Source: Cyanobium sp. T1B-Tous
GTDB taxonomy: Bacteria > Cyanobacteriota > Cyanobacteriia > PCC-6307 > Cyanobiaceae
NCBI RefSeq assembly: GCF_024345475.1
Contig: NZ_JAGQBE010000005.1
Location: 1 to 64,000 of the forward strand
Reading direction: 5' to 3'
DNA: 64,000 bases
Part shown: positions 62,563-64,000 of the stretch, in pieces
How the letters are laid out: the number at the start of each line of letters is the position of its first letter
Position numbering within the stretch: position 1 is the stretch's first letter
Made by a program: the position numbers and the translations under genes
Notes under the pieces: generated by a model
The model's input: only the letters and a program-made list of their open reading frames with translations
Databases searched by the model: none
What the model was told of the DNA's origin: nothing

Positions 62563-63537
62563 ATGACTTTCCTAAAGCGATCTTTTACAGCCCTGGTTTT
62601 TGCTGGTCTTGTTGGCGGAGCAGCTTCCCAGGCAGCTGTTCGTCTGGCCGGTGCGGGCGCCACATTCCCTGATGGTATCTACCAGCGTTGGTTTTCCATG
62701 CTGGCCAAATCCGGTGGCGTCAAAGTGAATTATCAGAGCATTGGCTCTGGTGGTGGCCGTAAGGCGTTCCTGAATGAAACGGTGGCCTTCGGTGCTTCCG
62801 ATGACCCGATCAGCGAAAAAGACATTAAGAAAGTGTCTCGTGGTGTGGTTCAGATCCCCACCGTGGGTGGCTCGATTGCTGTGGCCTACAACAAGTCTGG
62901 CTGCTCCCTGAAGCTCACCCAGAAGCAGGTGGTGTCGATCTTCATGGGATCGATCAACAACTGGAAGCAGCTCGGTTGTGGTGACGGCAAGATCACGGTG
63001 GTGCATCGCTCCGACGGTTCTGGCACCACCGCGGCCTTCACCGAATCGCTGCAGTCGTTCTCGAAAGAGTGGACGATTGGTAACGGCAAGTCGGTGAACT
63101 GGAAAGTGGGTGTGGGCGGCAAGGGCAATGAGGGTGTTTCCGGTACCATCAACACCACGGATGGCTCGATTGGTTATGTGAACCAGTCTTTCGTCAAGGG
63201 ACGTATCAAGGCCGCCGCCGTGCAGAACAAGGCCGGTGAATTCGTGCTTCCCACCGCTGCCTCCGGAGCCAAGGCTCTGGCCAGCATCAAGCTCGATAAG
63301 AACCTGGCTGGTACTAACCCCAACCCCTCCGCCGCGGGTGCTTACCCGATCGCCACGCTCACCTATCTCCTCTTCTACGCCAAGGGCAATGGAGACAAGG
63401 CAAAATCCTTGCGTGAGATGATCACGTTCATCCTGAGTGATAAAGCCCAGGCCCTGGCCGACGACCTCGGCTATGTGCCGCTGCGCGATTCGATCCAGGC
63501 TCAAGCCCAGAAAGCGGTGGCACGGATCAAGGAGTGA
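62563..63537 (+). CDS. pstS: PstS phosphate ABC transporter substrate-binding protein
   Basis: A 324-aa periplasmic binding protein. Signal peptide (FTALVFAGLVGGAASQAA), then LAGAGATFPDGIYQRWFSML, the SIGSGGGRKAFLNETVAFGA phosphate loop, VVHRSDGSGTTAAFTESLQ and GSIGYVNQSFVK, all characteristic of PstS. It delivers phosphate to PstCAB, whose genes are not in the window. ATG at 62563. A clear terminator follows. It differs from the SphX-like protein at 58400 in sequence, so the cell has two binding proteins. Confidence 0.94.
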   Translation: MTFLKRSFTALVFAGLVGGAASQAAVRLAGAGATFPDGIYQRWFSMLAKSGGVKVNYQSIGSGGGRKAFLNETVAFGASDDPISEKDIKKVSRGVVQIPTVGGSIAVAYNKSGCSLKLTQKQVVSIFMGSINNWKQLGCGDGKITVVHRSDGSGTTAAFTESLQSFSKEWTIGNGKSVNWKVGVGGKGNEGVSGTINTTDGSIGYVNQSFVKGRIKAAAVQNKAGEFVLPTAASGAKALASIKLDKNLAGTNPNPSAAGAYPIATLTYLLFYAKGNGDKAKSLREMITFILSDKAQALADDLGYVPLRDSIQAQAQKAVARIKE

Positions 63538-63566
63538 GTGTTCGGATCGTGTGATCCAGCTTTCAC

Positions 63567-63591
63567 GGGGGGCTCATCGAGCCCCCTTTTT
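63567..63591 (+). terminator. Rho-independent terminator of pstS
   Basis: GGGGGCTC / GAGCCCCC stem with three-base loop ATC followed by five T, about 30 bases after the pstS stop. Confidence 0.93.
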
Positions 63592-63681
63592 CATGGGCCG
63601 CGATTGCTGAGGTCACCTTCCAGGCTGCCTGCCTGGGCCGCGGCTCCGAGAAGGAAGCCCTATAGGGTGCCGCGGTTTCCC

Positions 63682-63695
63682 GTGAGGACCCGATG
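63682..63695 (+). promoter_or_regulatory. Conserved 14-base leader/RBS of the second porin gene
   Basis: GTGAGGACCCGATG including the ATG at 63693; identical to the leader of the first porin at 60722-60735. Confidence 0.6.
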
Positions 63696-64000
63696 TCCCG
63701 TCTTGCCCAGATCCTGCTGGCGTCAGCGAGCGTCAGCCTGCTCTCCCCATGCGCTGCGCTGGCCAATGGCATCGAGGGCCTCGATGGGGCAGCGGCCATC
63801 GACGGCTACATGCAGCAGCAGGAGATCGATGAACTCAAGGCCTGGCGATCTAAAAACCAGGTGACCAGCGTCAACCAGTTCTCTGACGTGCGCCCCAGCG
63901 ACTGGGCCTACCAGGCCCTCACCAACCTGGTGGAAAAGTACGGCTGCGTGGCTGGCTATCCCGAGGGCACCTACAAGGGCGGCCAGGCCATGAGCCGCTT
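63693..64000 (+). CDS. SLH-domain porin, second copy (5' part only)
   Basis: The first 102 codons of a paralogue of the porin at 60733. Signal peptide (LASASVSLLSPCAALANG), then the segment YMQQQEIDELKAWRSKNQVT and the SLH domain (SVNQFSDVRPSDWAYQALTN, VEKYGCVAGYPEGTYKGG). The N-terminal domain is nearly identical to the first copy. The barrel lies beyond the window edge. Tandem outer-membrane porins with pstS between them are common in picocyanobacteria. Confidence 0.88.
   Translation, partial: MSRLAQILLASASVSLLSPCAALANGIEGLDGAAAIDGYMQQQEIDELKAWRSKNQVTSVNQFSDVRPSDWAYQALTNLVEKYGCVAGYPEGTYKGGQAMSR

Overview
The window is high-GC cyanobacterial chromosome. The set of genes (light-independent protochlorophyllide reductase chlN-chlB-chlL, an NDH-1 CO2-uptake module, the bicarbonate transporter BicA, SLH-domain porins, two DUF3136 proteins, a CP12-type protein and an inverted pyrF-pyrE fusion) fits a picocyanobacterium of the Cyanobium / brackish or freshwater Synechococcus type. 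No rRNA, tRNA, CRISPR array, transposase or phage gene was seen.

Region 1 (1-18.0 kb) concerns ions and inorganic carbon. It holds ktrA (partial) and ktrB, a DedA protein, then a tight ndhF3-ndhD3-cupA-cupS-like operon followed by a Na+/H+ antiporter. Next come bioA, a divergent group 2 sigma factor, a PsiE-like protein, bicA with a clear terminator, a second SulP transporter, a Ca2+/cation antiporter and a NhaS3-like antiporter. CO2 hydration, Na+-dependent bicarbonate uptake and Na+ extrusion lie side by side.

Region 2 (18.0-24.3 kb) is a zinc-ribbon DUF6671 gene, a short relic copy of the NhaS3-like antiporter, a lipoprotein, and a lower-GC three-gene operon. That operon encodes a c-type-heme plus LOV sensor, a membrane diguanylate cyclase, and a GAF / degenerate GGDEF / EAL phosphodiesterase. 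It looks like a blue-light and redox input to c-di-GMP and is the most interesting system in the window.

Region 3 (24.3-34.5 kb) is mixed housekeeping and accessory content: small hypotheticals, a DCC thiol oxidoreductase, a renalase-like flavoprotein, an AraC-type regulator, two family 2 glycosyltransferases, a short SepF-like protein, a fatty-acid desaturase, a lipase-like hydrolase, a glycine-rich RRM protein, an orphan Nif11 peptide, a CP12-like protein and an RCK potassium channel with an odd filter.

Region 4 (34.5-45.7 kb) has chlN-chlB-chlL with a downstream K+ channel, an RND exporter pump, a DUF3136 protein, a CPA1 antiporter and pyrF-pyrE.

Region 5 (45.7-64 kb) is rich in phosphate genes. 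A four-gene operon (cNMP-binding protein, 58-aa protein, phytase-like esterase, PhoX) sits behind a Pho-box-like repeat. A SphX-like binding protein plus CHAD polyphosphate-binding protein sits behind a second, and pstS behind a weaker third. Mixed in are speD, a Na/Pi-type transporter, pyrC, a sulfide:quinone reductase, acetate kinase with an AraC regulator, corA preceded by an overlapping small ORF, and two paralogous SLH porins.
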